From positions 1-22,943 of IMG/VR virus record IMGVR_UViG_3300032285_005256: a stretch of 22,943 nucleotides of DNA; one strand, written 5' to 3'. Under the pieces are notes generated by a model. The model did no database searches. It was not told where the DNA came from and was given only the letters and a program-made list of their open reading frames with translations. Positions 14,758-21,713 of the stretch are shown one piece after another. Within the stretch, counting starts at the first letter, position 1. Every line of letters begins with the position of its first letter. The translations under genes and the position numbers were made by a program. This stretch comes from a virus.

Positions 14758-15418
14758 AATTTTTAATCAGAGAACAGGGAATGTATTTTTAAGGAACTTT
14801 GATGAAGGGGTGTTTGCGACCTTAGGAGCGACGCCTGACCCAACGAGTGTGCCTGATCCCTGCTATACGCTGCCGATTTCGTTTGGCAATGCGATGAAGA
14901 AGGTGCCTGTTTATTTCACGCAGCCTGAGCAAATTTTTAAGAAGATGATCTATCCCTTCATTACGGTTCATCGCGATGAGGTGAGTGTGGCGATGCACCG
15001 TTGGATGGGTGTTGGGCAATTGGAGTACCGTGCAGGCGTATCGGGTACACAAATGGTCATCGGAGGAGTGAGTGGATTTGCTCAATATGAGAGTAAACCC
15101 CAGGCGATTCCGCATGACATAACGTATACTGTGTCGGTGTGGGACCGATATGAAGCTTCTGCACAGATGATCCTTCAAAATGTATTGAAGGCAATGCATC
15201 CTATTGGTAGATTAATGGTGTACGATAGTTTGAACCTTCAGCGGTCTTATGAATATTACTGGGAGGGTTCGATTGCGTCTTTGCAAGAATTGATAGACCC
15301 TGTAACACGAGTGAGGGGTTATGCTTTAAGCCTTCGAGTGGAAGGTGAGCTTGATCTGACTCAGCCGGTTTCAACGGATGCAGTGACCGGGATGAATTTG
15401 TATTTGAACGGTTTTTAA
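14750..15418 (+). CDS. Possible tail completion / tail terminator protein (gp15-like)
   Basis: The product is 222 residues; the start is GTG at 14750 with AAGGGG at 14735-14740. The central and C-terminal parts recall gp15-type tail completion proteins. There is an AIPHDITYTVSVWDRYEASAQMILQ-like strand-helix unit, followed by beta strands and a YALSLRVEGEL segment near the end. In T4, gp15 caps the top of the tail and stabilises the contracted sheath, and its gene lies upstream of the sheath gene, as here. I recognise the pattern rather than an exact motif, so the call is tentative; it is almost certainly a tail structural protein. Confidence 0.5.
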   Translation: MIRIFNQRTGNVFLRNFDEGVFATLGATPDPTSVPDPCYTLPISFGNAMKKVPVYFTQPEQIFKKMIYPFITVHRDEVSVAMHRWMGVGQLEYRAGVSGTQMVIGGVSGFAQYESKPQAIPHDITYTVSVWDRYEASAQMILQNVLKAMHPIGRLMVYDSLNLQRSYEYYWEGSIASLQELIDPVTRVRGYALSLRVEGELDLTQPVSTDAVTGMNLYLNGF

Positions 15419-15470
15419 AAAAAATGGCTTGGCCTGAACTTCAGGCGTGAGAAGTCAAGGAGGGGTTTCA

Positions 15471-17261
15471 GTGGCACCAGAGTTTCTGTCACCAGGAGTA
15501 TTCATTCAAGAAGTGCAAGGGAAAAATGGCCAGATCCCGATTGCTTCCACATCCACCTTTGCGATGGCAGGGTATTCGCCTCGTGGGCCTGAAGGACGAG
15601 CGTATTCTCATGGATCGCTCAAGGAGTTCTTTGATCGCTTCGGTGGTTTTTCAGCCAAATCGTTCAATGCTTATGCAGCAGCGGCATTTTTTGCCAACGG
15701 CGGCTCTCAGCTCGTTTTCGTCAGGCAGCTTCACAGTGATGCGACCTCAGCGACTGCGACCTTCCCAGGTTCATGGACGGTCCATGCTTCGGGTCGAGGC
15801 ACTTGGGCAAATCAAGCGGTGATGACCTTAACGGGTAATCCTAATTTTTATCAGCGATCAACGGCTACTTACTCACGCTTTGATGTGATGATTGAGCTGG
15901 TGGATTCCTCCACTGGGCTTTTAGCCTTGAGTGAGTCTTATGAAGCCCTCGTCTTGGATGACCCAAGCCACCCAGATTATATTCTCAGTGTCTTGAAGGA
16001 AAACTCAGAGGACGTGGTGCTTTTGGCCACAGGCAATGGGGTTCCCTCTGCTCTGACACCGACTCCGGCTCTGGGGTTAGCCGTTGGAACAGGCGATGGC
16101 TCGAAGACTTCCTTCTCGGCGATCTTAGGTGGTCCGATTGCTGTGACCACACTTCAGGTTTTAGTCAGTGGCGTAGTCGTGGCAGCCGACGATGGGAATG
16201 GGAATTTAGTGGGAGTGGGTGCGAGTGGTACGATTGAGTACGCAACGGGTGCGTTGAATTTAGTTCTCTCCAGTGCTCCTGCTGCCTCAGCTCCATTGAC
16301 CGCCAATGCTCTGATCGCTCCTCAAACGAGCGTGTCAGTGACGCTCACGGGTGGGACGGATGGTTCCGCACTGGAGTCCTCAGACATTGTGGGAGCGAAC
16401 CTGGCTCAAACGAACTCAGGCATTTATGCTTTGAACACGTTTGATATTCAGATGTCGCTTGCTCTTCCTGATTTCATCGGGGATGTAGCCACGGACACCT
16501 CGCTTTTAGCTTATGCTGAGAGCCGGGGGGATGTGGTGGTTTTACTTCAGCCTCCTTTGGGAAGCACCGCTCAGGCGGCAGTGAATTATAAGAGACACTC
16601 TCTCGCATCGACCTCCTCTTTTGGTGCGATGTACTGGCCTTGGGTGAAGGTCCCTGACCCACTCAATCGCAATCGCTCGAAGGTGGTTCCTGCGGTGGGT
16701 CATGTGGCAGGTCGATTCGCGTACACGGATCAGAATGAGAACGTGGGTAAGGCTCCTGCGGGCGTGTCGCGTGGACAGCTTGCGATGATTATGGGGCTTG
16801 AGCGAGATGTTCCTAAGTCGGATCGAGACATCGTTTATCCGGCTCAGATTAATCCGATTCGCTCGGATGCTGAGGTGGGAACTTCGATCTGGGGCAATAA
16901 GACGCTTCAAGTGATTGGGGATTTCACGGATGTGAACGTGAGAAGAACCTTCATTTTCTTAGAGAAATCTCAGAAGGCTGGCTTAGTGGATATCGTGTTT
17001 GAGAACGTGGGTCCGGTGACGTTTGGGCTCATCAAATCACGGCTGGATTCATTCTTAGAGAATTTGTTCTTACAAGGTGTGATTGGGTCGGGAGTGCCGG
17101 ATAAGAATCAGGCTTATAAGGTCATTTGTGACTTAACGAACAATCCTGCTTCTGTGTCTCAACAGAAGATGATTGTGATTGATCAATTTATTAAACCGAA
17201 TTTGGCGGCTGAATACATTTATCTCAGAATCCAAAAGGTTTTTGACGCGAGTCAGGCTTAA
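15471..17261 (+). CDS. Contractile tail sheath protein
   Basis: The product is 596 residues from the GTG at 15471, preceded by AAGGAGGGG (15457-15465); the frame also contains a GTG at 15447, which would place the ribosome binding site inside the gene. The N-terminus (PEFLSPGVFIQEV, then IPIASTSTFAMAGYSPRGPEG and the G...F...FGGF segment) is the classic phage sheath signature. The C-terminal domain has WGNKTL, DVNVRRTFIFLEKSQKAGL, and a run ending in FDAS, matching the conserved sheath C-terminus that interlocks neighbouring subunits. A variable beta-rich insertion occupies about residues 190-310. The protein polymerises around the tail tube and contracts to drive DNA injection. Confidence 0.95.
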   Translation: MAPEFLSPGVFIQEVQGKNGQIPIASTSTFAMAGYSPRGPEGRAYSHGSLKEFFDRFGGFSAKSFNAYAAAAFFANGGSQLVFVRQLHSDATSATATFPGSWTVHASGRGTWANQAVMTLTGNPNFYQRSTATYSRFDVMIELVDSSTGLLALSESYEALVLDDPSHPDYILSVLKENSEDVVLLATGNGVPSALTPTPALGLAVGTGDGSKTSFSAILGGPIAVTTLQVLVSGVVVAADDGNGNLVGVGASGTIEYATGALNLVLSSAPAASAPLTANALIAPQTSVSVTLTGGTDGSALESSDIVGANLAQTNSGIYALNTFDIQMSLALPDFIGDVATDTSLLAYAESRGDVVVLLQPPLGSTAQAAVNYKRHSLASTSSFGAMYWPWVKVPDPLNRNRSKVVPAVGHVAGRFAYTDQNENVGKAPAGVSRGQLAMIMGLERDVPKSDRDIVYPAQINPIRSDAEVGTSIWGNKTLQVIGDFTDVNVRRTFIFLEKSQKAGLVDIVFENVGPVTFGLIKSRLDSFLENLFLQGVIGSGVPDKNQAYKVICDLTNNPASVSQQKMIVIDQFIKPNLAAEYIYLRIQKVFDASQA

Positions 17262-17272
17262 GGGAGTAGACC

Positions 17273-17800
17273 ATGGCAGAAACAGCGAGATCTCAGAGTA
17301 CTGATCCATTTTCAATGCACCGTTTTCATGTCACGGACACGGGTGGGTTTTTAAACCTCTCCACTCCTGCTGCTGGATTCAACACCTTGGTGGCTCCTGA
17401 GATGAGCGTGGGCTCGGTGGAGTACCAAGAAGGCACGATGCTTTATCGCCGAAAGTATCCGGGTGAAGTGACATTCGCTCCGCTTACTCTGACGAAGGGT
17501 GTGGTGAAGAATGACACGAGCTTTTATTCCTGGATGCGTGCGTGTGCTGAGAATCAGATCTACCGAACGAACATCATCATCAAGCATTTTCACCGAGATG
17601 ATGTGACGGGTTTAGTCGATTATCAGAAAGCCACTCCTTATCGGGAGATTCATTGCTTCAACGCGTTTGTCACGCGGGTGAAGATGGGCTCTGATTTTGA
17701 CTCGATGTCGGCTGAGATCTCCATTGAGGATTTGGATATTGAAATTGAGTATTTCCGCATGTTTGAAAACGGTGTGGAGATTAAGGCCACCGGAGCGTAA
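17273..17800 (+). CDS. Tail tube protein, first of three paralogues (gp19-like)
   Basis: The product is 175 residues from the ATG at 17273, with AAGGGAG upstream. It has the T4 gp19-type tube pattern: FHVTDTGGF near the start, AGF...PE, VEYQEG...YRRKYPGEVTF, TLTKGVVK, FYSWM, YRTNIIIKHFHRDD, and DFDSMSAEISI near the C-terminus. These proteins stack as hexameric rings to form the inner tube under the sheath. Following the sheath gene directly is the usual order. Being the most canonical and shortest of the three, it is the likely main tube subunit. Confidence 0.85.
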   Translation: MAETARSQSTDPFSMHRFHVTDTGGFLNLSTPAAGFNTLVAPEMSVGSVEYQEGTMLYRRKYPGEVTFAPLTLTKGVVKNDTSFYSWMRACAENQIYRTNIIIKHFHRDDVTGLVDYQKATPYREIHCFNAFVTRVKMGSDFDSMSAEISIEDLDIEIEYFRMFENGVEIKATGA

Positions 17801-17803
17801 AAA

Positions 17804-18352
17804 ATGGCTGTCACCCCAGGCTCTAGGCAGGATCAATCCACGGATTATTATCACTCATTTCGCTTCGGAGTGAGTGATGAGGTGGGGTATATTCAGAAAT
17901 CGCTCGTAGCAGGGTTTTCTCAATGCTCTCTGCCTGAGCGTAACGTGGATCACATTGAGTACTCTGAGGGGACTTGGACTTACTCAAAGATGTATCCGGG
18001 CCGATCCACGTTCTCGACGGTGACCTTATCGCGTGGGTTGGTGAAGGGGTATACTCAGTTTGCTGATTGGATTGTCAAGGTGTCTGAGGGAGCTGATTAC
18101 CGAACGAACGTGACGATTCATCAGTTTCACCGTTCGGATTTAAATGGGCGCTCCAGCGGACCTGAGTTCTCAACGAGTGGTCTGCCTGCATCACGAAAAA
18201 TCGTTTGTTATAACTGCGTGCCGATTCGTTTCCGTCCGGGTCATGATTTTGACGCAACCGCAAGTGACATTTCGGTTCAAGAAATTGAGTTTCAGCCTGA
18301 GTATTTTAAGGTGTTTCAGGTTGATCCTGGAAATGATGCTCCAACGTCCTAA
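17804..18352 (+). CDS. Tail tube-like protein, second paralogue
   Basis: The product is 182 residues from the ATG at 17804, with GGAG seven bases upstream. It aligns clearly with the preceding tube protein: IEYSEG...YSKMYPGRSTF, TLSRGLVK, YRTNVTIHQFHRSD and DFDATASDISV. A longer insertion lies between the FHR and CYN segments (GRSSGPEFSTSGLP). It may form tube rings at one end, such as the tube-baseplate or tube-terminator junction, as in contractile injection systems with several tube paralogues. This specific role is inferred. Confidence 0.8.
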   Translation: MAVTPGSRQDQSTDYYHSFRFGVSDEVGYIQKSLVAGFSQCSLPERNVDHIEYSEGTWTYSKMYPGRSTFSTVTLSRGLVKGYTQFADWIVKVSEGADYRTNVTIHQFHRSDLNGRSSGPEFSTSGLPASRKIVCYNCVPIRFRPGHDFDATASDISVQEIEFQPEYFKVFQVDPGNDAPTS

Positions 18353-18367
18353 TGCGAGGAGAGTTTA

Positions 18368-18961
18368 GTGGCCAGTCCAGGGACTTTAATCAACCGGCAT
18401 TTACGACTCTCTGATTATTTATCGACTCTTCACTTTCACTTAATTGATGTGAGCTTTCAGATTCCAGCCGTGTTTAATCTCGCTTTTGGATTTAGGTACT
18501 GCTCAGGCCCTGAGATCACGGTGGATACGAAGGAGATCAAAGAGGGCACTTACGAGTACCGAAAGTTCGTGGTTCATGGAGCCTCAGCCGGAGCCATCAC
18601 GCTTCATCAGGGAGCTCAGTTTTTTAATAGTGATTTCTATTCCTGGGTCCGATCTGCGGTGAAGGGGACAAAATCCTATAGGCGAAATTTCATGCTCATT
18701 CAATTCTCAGACGTATCCCCATTTGGAGTAGGCTCAAGCGGACAGGGGTTTTTGGGTGGAGTAGGTGGGGATCTTCTCAATGCTGCAATTCCTCTGAACG
18801 ACCTAGTTTCTCGGGTTCCGGCTAGGTCTTGGATGCTGAGCGGTTGTATTCCAACTCATTATAAAGCTGCCAGTGATTTTGATCCCATGAGCAGTGATAT
18901 CTCAATCATGGAGCTTACCCTTCAGCCCCAGTCGATTGAAGAATTCAGCATGGGAGTTTAA
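18368..18961 (+). CDS. Tail tube-like protein, third and most divergent paralogue
   Basis: The product is 197 residues; the start is GTG at 18368 with AGGAGAG (18356-18362). Shared tube features are FHLIDVS at the start, KEGTYEYRKF, ITLHQGAQF, YSWV, YRRNFMLIQFSD and DFDPMSSDISI. A glycine-rich loop (about residues 120-135) replaces the usual connection, and the N-terminus carries an extra 15 residues. A specialised baseplate hub or initiator ring is a reasonable guess, since tube-like hub proteins are found in contractile machines. It is followed 3 bases later by the SWIM-type gene. Confidence 0.7.
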   Translation: MASPGTLINRHLRLSDYLSTLHFHLIDVSFQIPAVFNLAFGFRYCSGPEITVDTKEIKEGTYEYRKFVVHGASAGAITLHQGAQFFNSDFYSWVRSAVKGTKSYRRNFMLIQFSDVSPFGVGSSGQGFLGGVGGDLLNAAIPLNDLVSRVPARSWMLSGCIPTHYKAASDFDPMSSDISIMELTLQPQSIEEFSMGV

Positions 18962-18964
18962 TTC

Positions 18965-19459
18965 ATGGTTTCACTGTCTAAGCTCGTGAACGCAACGCCT
19001 CAGGAAGTCAGGAACCGCTCACGCGAGGTGACGGCTGTGGTCAACGGCGTGACGATGGGGAGTAAGACTTCCGATCAGGTGAAGATTGCAACGATTGTTT
19101 TCACAGGAAAGGGTCGGGCTAAGACTGAGAACGATTGGTATGCGTTTTCAATTGAGCTTTATCCCACGGAGATCCATCAAAACATCTTCTCTAAAGTCTC
19201 GCTTGCGAACATGGCCTGGGTGAAGTGTGATTGTCCGTATTTTCATTTTTATTTAAAACATGCGCTCTGGAGTGTGGATTCAACCTCAATTACGACCTCA
19301 TTTGATAAAGGAGCGATGGCTCCTGCAACGATCAAAAATCCTGGGAAGGCGAAATACTTGTGTAAGCACCTATTTGCAGCTCAAGCGGCTGTAGTGAAGC
19401 GAGCGCAAGAGCTGGCTCGTGCAAACGCCAAGAAGGCGGGAGTGAAATTCACGGGTTGA
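18965..19459 (+). CDS. SWIM-type zinc-finger protein
   Basis: The product is 164 residues from the ATG at 18965. C88-x-C90 (VKCDCPYFHFY) and C133-x-H135 (YLCKHLFAAQ) form the CxC...CxH pattern of SWIM zinc fingers, with a YF-type aromatic segment and NPGKAK between them. Similar proteins are common among T4-like and large phages, where their role is unclear to me. The C-terminus is helical and basic (VVKRAQELARANAKK). SWIM domains bind DNA or proteins. No terminator is visible after the TGA, before the next gene's promoter-like element. Confidence 0.6.
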   Translation: MVSLSKLVNATPQEVRNRSREVTAVVNGVTMGSKTSDQVKIATIVFTGKGRAKTENDWYAFSIELYPTEIHQNIFSKVSLANMAWVKCDCPYFHFYLKHALWSVDSTSITTSFDKGAMAPATIKNPGKAKYLCKHLFAAQAAVVKRAQELARANAKKAGVKFTG

Positions 19460-19464
19460 TGATA

Positions 19465-19493
19465 TTGTAAACGTCATGATTTCATGGTATCCT
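19465..19493 (+). promoter_or_regulatory. Extended -10 promoter-like element, leaderless gene 1
   Basis: TTGTAA (19465-19470), a 17-base spacer, and TATCCT (19488-19493) with TGG just before it (extended -10). Exactly 6 bases separate the -10 from the ATG at 19500, so transcription would begin at or next to the start codon. The gene has no ribosome binding site. Two similar elements lie before the next two genes. Confidence 0.55.
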
Positions 19494-19499
19494 GGCTAA

Positions 19500-20030
19500 A
19501 TGAAAAGCATTCAGTTTAAATTGAGCGAAAACGAGTTTAACCGAGTCAAAGCCCGGCTTGCGGAGCGGGGTTTAACTTGGCAAACCTGGGCTTCTTCTAA
19601 AGCATTAGAGATCTTGGAGGAGAGCACGGATGATTTTGGAATTCCTCTCACCGAGATGGCTTTTGATCGTTCGGCTTTTCAGAACAAGATTGCTGAGAAA
19701 TTAGTTGGTGCATTAGGAGAGTATGCTTTTATTCAGCTAGCTCGCGCAAACCAACAGCGCAAATGGGTTACTCATAAACAAACTGAGGTTCAAAATCTTT
19801 TGTTTCAGATGGTTTTATTTTTGGATCTGCCCACGAAAGGTAGGTTTGATAAAAAGAAAGCCGCCCTTGAGATGATTGAATTTTACGAAGATAAGCTTCA
19901 AAAATTTGCTACCCGAGCTAAGAATGCCTATGCTGTTTATTATAAGGAAAAGCCAAAAAAAGATATCAGCCCTGATGATCTTTTGGATCTTCTTGAGCAG
20001 GCCAAAAAAATGATCAAATTGTCTGACTAG
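19500..20030 (+). CDS. Possible ribbon-helix-helix DNA-binding protein with DDFGIP peptide
   Basis: The product is 176 residues from the ATG at 19500; no ribosome binding site is present and the promoter-like element suggests a leaderless message. Residues 1-40 (a strand KSIQFKLS followed by helices separated by ERGLTWQTW) have the spacing of a ribbon-helix-helix/CopG-like unit. DDFGIP occurs at residues 44-49. The remainder (50-176) is helical and charged, with a basic stretch around residue 150 (YKEKPKKD). It ends in TAG at 20028-20030, with an in-frame TAA five codons later. A small regulator that acts on nearby promoters is possible; the family is not identified. Confidence 0.6.
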   Translation: MKSIQFKLSENEFNRVKARLAERGLTWQTWASSKALEILEESTDDFGIPLTEMAFDRSAFQNKIAEKLVGALGEYAFIQLARANQQRKWVTHKQTEVQNLLFQMVLFLDLPTKGRFDKKKAALEMIEFYEDKLQKFATRAKNAYAVYYKEKPKKDISPDDLLDLLEQAKKMIKLSD

Positions 20031-20031
20031 A

Positions 20032-20040
20032 TGTTATCTT
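20032..20040 (+). promoter_or_regulatory. Extended -10 promoter-like element, leaderless gene 2
   Basis: TGT followed by TATCTT (20035-20040) and exactly 6 bases to the ATG at 20047. This matches the layout seen at 19488-19500. A good -35 hexamer is not visible at the usual distance. No clear ribosome binding site precedes the gene. Confidence 0.4.
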
Positions 20041-20046
20041 TCTAAG

Positions 20047-20373
20047 ATGAGATTAATGGAAGACGTAAACGAGTTTGGAATTCCTGACTTAGAAGAAACG
20101 AGAGTGAACTGGAGAAATCTTCTTGAAAAGCTTTTAGCTGCATCAGAACTGCATCTAGCCATCTTAGATGGCTCGGCTGACGAGGGAGAAGAAGATCCGC
20201 TTTCAGCAACCGTTTCAGAGGTCAAAGCAGCCTTAGAGCCTGAGGCTCAAGAGGAGGCTGCTGCTCCTGCAACTACTCAATCCTTCACTTCAACGGCGAA
20301 CGTGGCAAAATACCCGATTCCGTTAGGCAGTGCTCTTCGGAGTGACGGCTGGAGAAAAAAGAAGAAATCTTAA
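20047..20373 (+). CDS. Small protein with VNEFGIP N-terminus, unknown function
   Basis: The product is 108 residues from the ATG at 20047; an internal ATG at 20056 (residue 4) would start at MEDVNEFGIP. The NEFGIP peptide near the start matches those at 9571 and 4792. Residues 15-45 are helical, 45-85 are acidic and alanine-rich and probably disordered, and the end is basic (WRKKKKS). I recognise no family. The likely leaderless start and position between two ribbon-helix-helix-like genes place it in the same small unit. Confidence 0.6.
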   Translation: MRLMEDVNEFGIPDLEETRVNWRNLLEKLLAASELHLAILDGSADEGEEDPLSATVSEVKAALEPEAQEEAAAPATTQSFTSTANVAKYPIPLGSALRSDGWRKKKKS

Positions 20374-20435
20374 TTCTCGTTACAATTTGTTATGCCGTAT
20401 TGCATGATTTTTGAGATGTGCAAATTATCCCCCGA

Positions 20436-20444
20436 TGTTACTCT
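20436..20444 (+). promoter_or_regulatory. Extended -10 promoter-like element, leaderless gene 3
   Basis: TGT followed by TACTCT (20439-20444) and exactly 6 bases to the ATG at 20451, the same layout as the two elements upstream. TTGAGA at 20411-20416 is too far away to be its -35. A weaker match than the first element. Confidence 0.35.
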
Positions 20445-20450
20445 CCTCCC

Positions 20451-20636
20451 ATGCATGATCCCGGTGATGCCGACGAAACTCCCATGGGCCCTATTCGAAT
20501 GAATGTTTGGTTCCCGAGAAAAGTGTACGATCAGATTTGTGCGATTGCAGATCTCGACGGAAGGTCAATGTCTGACGTACTGAGGGAAGCCGCACGCGAT
20601 TATATCGAAAAACACAAGGAGCGAGTGGAGGGATAG
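20451..20636 (+). CDS. Ribbon-helix-helix (CopG-like) DNA-binding protein
   Basis: The product is 61 residues from the ATG at 20451; a GTG at 20418 would add 11 residues, but the promoter-like element sits in between. The residues from about 17 to 57 are a textbook ribbon-helix-helix: strand IRMNVWFPRK, helix VYDQICAIADLDG, turn RSMS, helix DVLREAARDYIEK. Such proteins act as dimers and insert the strand pair into the DNA major groove, usually as repressors. It may regulate the small genes upstream or late genes downstream. The TAG stop is 3 bases before the next GTG start, in the same phase. Confidence 0.75.
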   Translation: MHDPGDADETPMGPIRMNVWFPRKVYDQICAIADLDGRSMSDVLREAARDYIEKHKERVEG

Positions 20637-20639
20637 AGT

Positions 20640-20954
20640 GTGGCAACAGTTTCCGTGAGTAAATCGAGTTGGCTCAATCGAACGAAACTTCTTCAATTCC
20701 AAGGAGCTTTGTTTTGGGATCAGACGGAGTACCCGTCGATTGATTTCTCAGATCAGGATTTCTACCTTCAGTTGACGGACATGCAGGCTAAGAGAATTGA
20801 TTTAGTGGCTTATCAGTATTATGGGGATTCTGAGCTTTTGTGGGTTTTGATGCTGGCAAACGATAAGGATTTGCCAAATCAGTTCTTAGGTGGAGAGACC
20901 ATTAGGCTCCCTGCACGAGAGACGATTAATTTATTGCTTCAGGAAAAATCCTGA
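20640..20954 (+). CDS. Baseplate wedge-like protein (gp53/LysM-like)
   Basis: The product is 104 residues; the start is GTG at 20640 with GGAGGG (20627-20632) upstream. After a short N-terminal part, LVAYQYYGDSELLWVLMLANDKDLPNQFLGGETIRLP (residues about 60-95) has the LysM-like pattern of a YYGD followed by W..M.AND and G..I.LP, typical of T4 gp53-type baseplate proteins and of LysM tail proteins of contractile injection systems. It probably helps join baseplate parts or the hub. The gene sits just before the tail chaperone and tape measure genes, which fits a baseplate assignment. Confidence 0.65.
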   Translation: MATVSVSKSSWLNRTKLLQFQGALFWDQTEYPSIDFSDQDFYLQLTDMQAKRIDLVAYQYYGDSELLWVLMLANDKDLPNQFLGGETIRLPARETINLLLQEKS

Positions 20955-20993
20955 AACCCGTAATTCAGTTTTAAAAACGTTGAGGAGGTTAAG

Positions 20994-21713
20994 ATGGAAG
21001 GCGCTAAGGCAGCAGTTGGAAGTGTGGAGTTACCTACCGGAGTGAAGATGGGGGATGTCGTGCATCGCTCGGTTAAGTTTCGGGAGCTGGCTGGTCCTGA
21101 GGAGGATGTTTTGGCCTCGGGGATGAGTGCGGGTCAAAAAATGGCTCAAGTCATGGCGAATTGTACGCTTGAGCTAGGGACGATCACCTCGCCTGCTGAA
21201 ATCAGAAAAGCGATGGACAAGCTCGTGGTGACGGATCGGTGGTTTTACTTGGTTCATCTCAGAATTTTGTCCTTAGGCGCGTCTTATCATTTCGAAACGA
21301 CTTGTCCTCATTGTTCAGCTCTCGATAAAATCACCTATGATTTAAGAACCGTTCAGGTTCAAAACCCTCCGAACGCAGGGGAGTTATTCGGTGAGGTCAC
21401 GCTCCCTCGGACGGGCTCTCGCGTGCGATGGAAAGTGGCTGACGGAGAGACTGAGGCCAAGATGGAGAAGATGGCTTCTGGGGGTCGTGAGGCTTCGGTT
21501 GCTTTGTTTGCCCGAGTTACGGAGGTGAATGATCGGCCTGCTTCACTTTCTGATATCATTCAGCTTCCTCTGGCGGATCGCTCGGCTTTAAGAAAAGCGA
21601 TGGATGAGAAGGAGGGGGAGTTTGATGACACGTTTGAGAGAAGTTGTGGAAAGTGTGGACAAACTTATCAAGGTCAGCTTCAGTTGGATGGTAAAACTTT
21701 TTTCTCCCTATAG
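20994..21713 (+). CDS. Tail assembly chaperone, zinc-containing (gp26/PF12322-like), zero frame
   Basis: The product is 239 residues from the ATG at 20994, with GAGGAGG (20982-20988) as ribosome binding site. Two CxxC pairs (CPHC at 104-107 and CGKC at 218-221) form a probable zinc site. VTDRWFYLVHLRILSLG (about 80-95) and the L..ADRSALRKAMD segment resemble the T4 gp26-type family. The gene lies just upstream of the tape measure gene, where contractile-tailed phages keep a chaperone made in two forms by frameshifting. A slippery heptamer in the last codons and a hairpin downstream support that here. The zero-frame TAG is at 21711-21713. In T4 terms it might instead be a hub assembly protein; the two roles may overlap. 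Confidence 0.65.
   Translation: MEGAKAAVGSVELPTGVKMGDVVHRSVKFRELAGPEEDVLASGMSAGQKMAQVMANCTLELGTITSPAEIRKAMDKLVVTDRWFYLVHLRILSLGASYHFETTCPHCSALDKITYDLRTVQVQNPPNAGELFGEVTLPRTGSRVRWKVADGETEAKMEKMASGGREASVALFARVTEVNDRPASLSDIIQLPLADRSALRKAMDEKEGEFDDTFERSCGKCGQTYQGQLQLDGKTFFSL
21698..21704 (+). promoter_or_regulatory. Slippery heptamer T TTT TTC for -1 ribosomal frameshift
   Basis: In the zero frame the bases 21698-21704 read T TTT TTC, the X XXY YYZ type on which both tRNAs can re-pair one base back. Slipping moves the ribosome into the frame that is open to 21907. The heptamer is 6 bases before the zero-frame stop and 7 bases before a perfect hairpin stem, the usual spacing for a stimulator. Confidence 0.8.

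Noticed and set aside
16542-16910. 122-codon open frame on the - strand within the sheath gene
   Set aside because: Arginine/histidine-rich shadow inside the strongly supported tail sheath gene.
4780-20636. TAG recoded as a sense codon, since at 4780, 5056, 10526, 12245 and 20634 the next gene continues in the same frame
   Set aside because: Other TAG-ended genes (14755, 20028) are followed within a few codons by TAA, and long conserved genes such as the sheath and RmlD contain no internal TAG. Several of the junctions are explained by TAG overlapping a ribosome binding site. Only 5056 remains suspicious.
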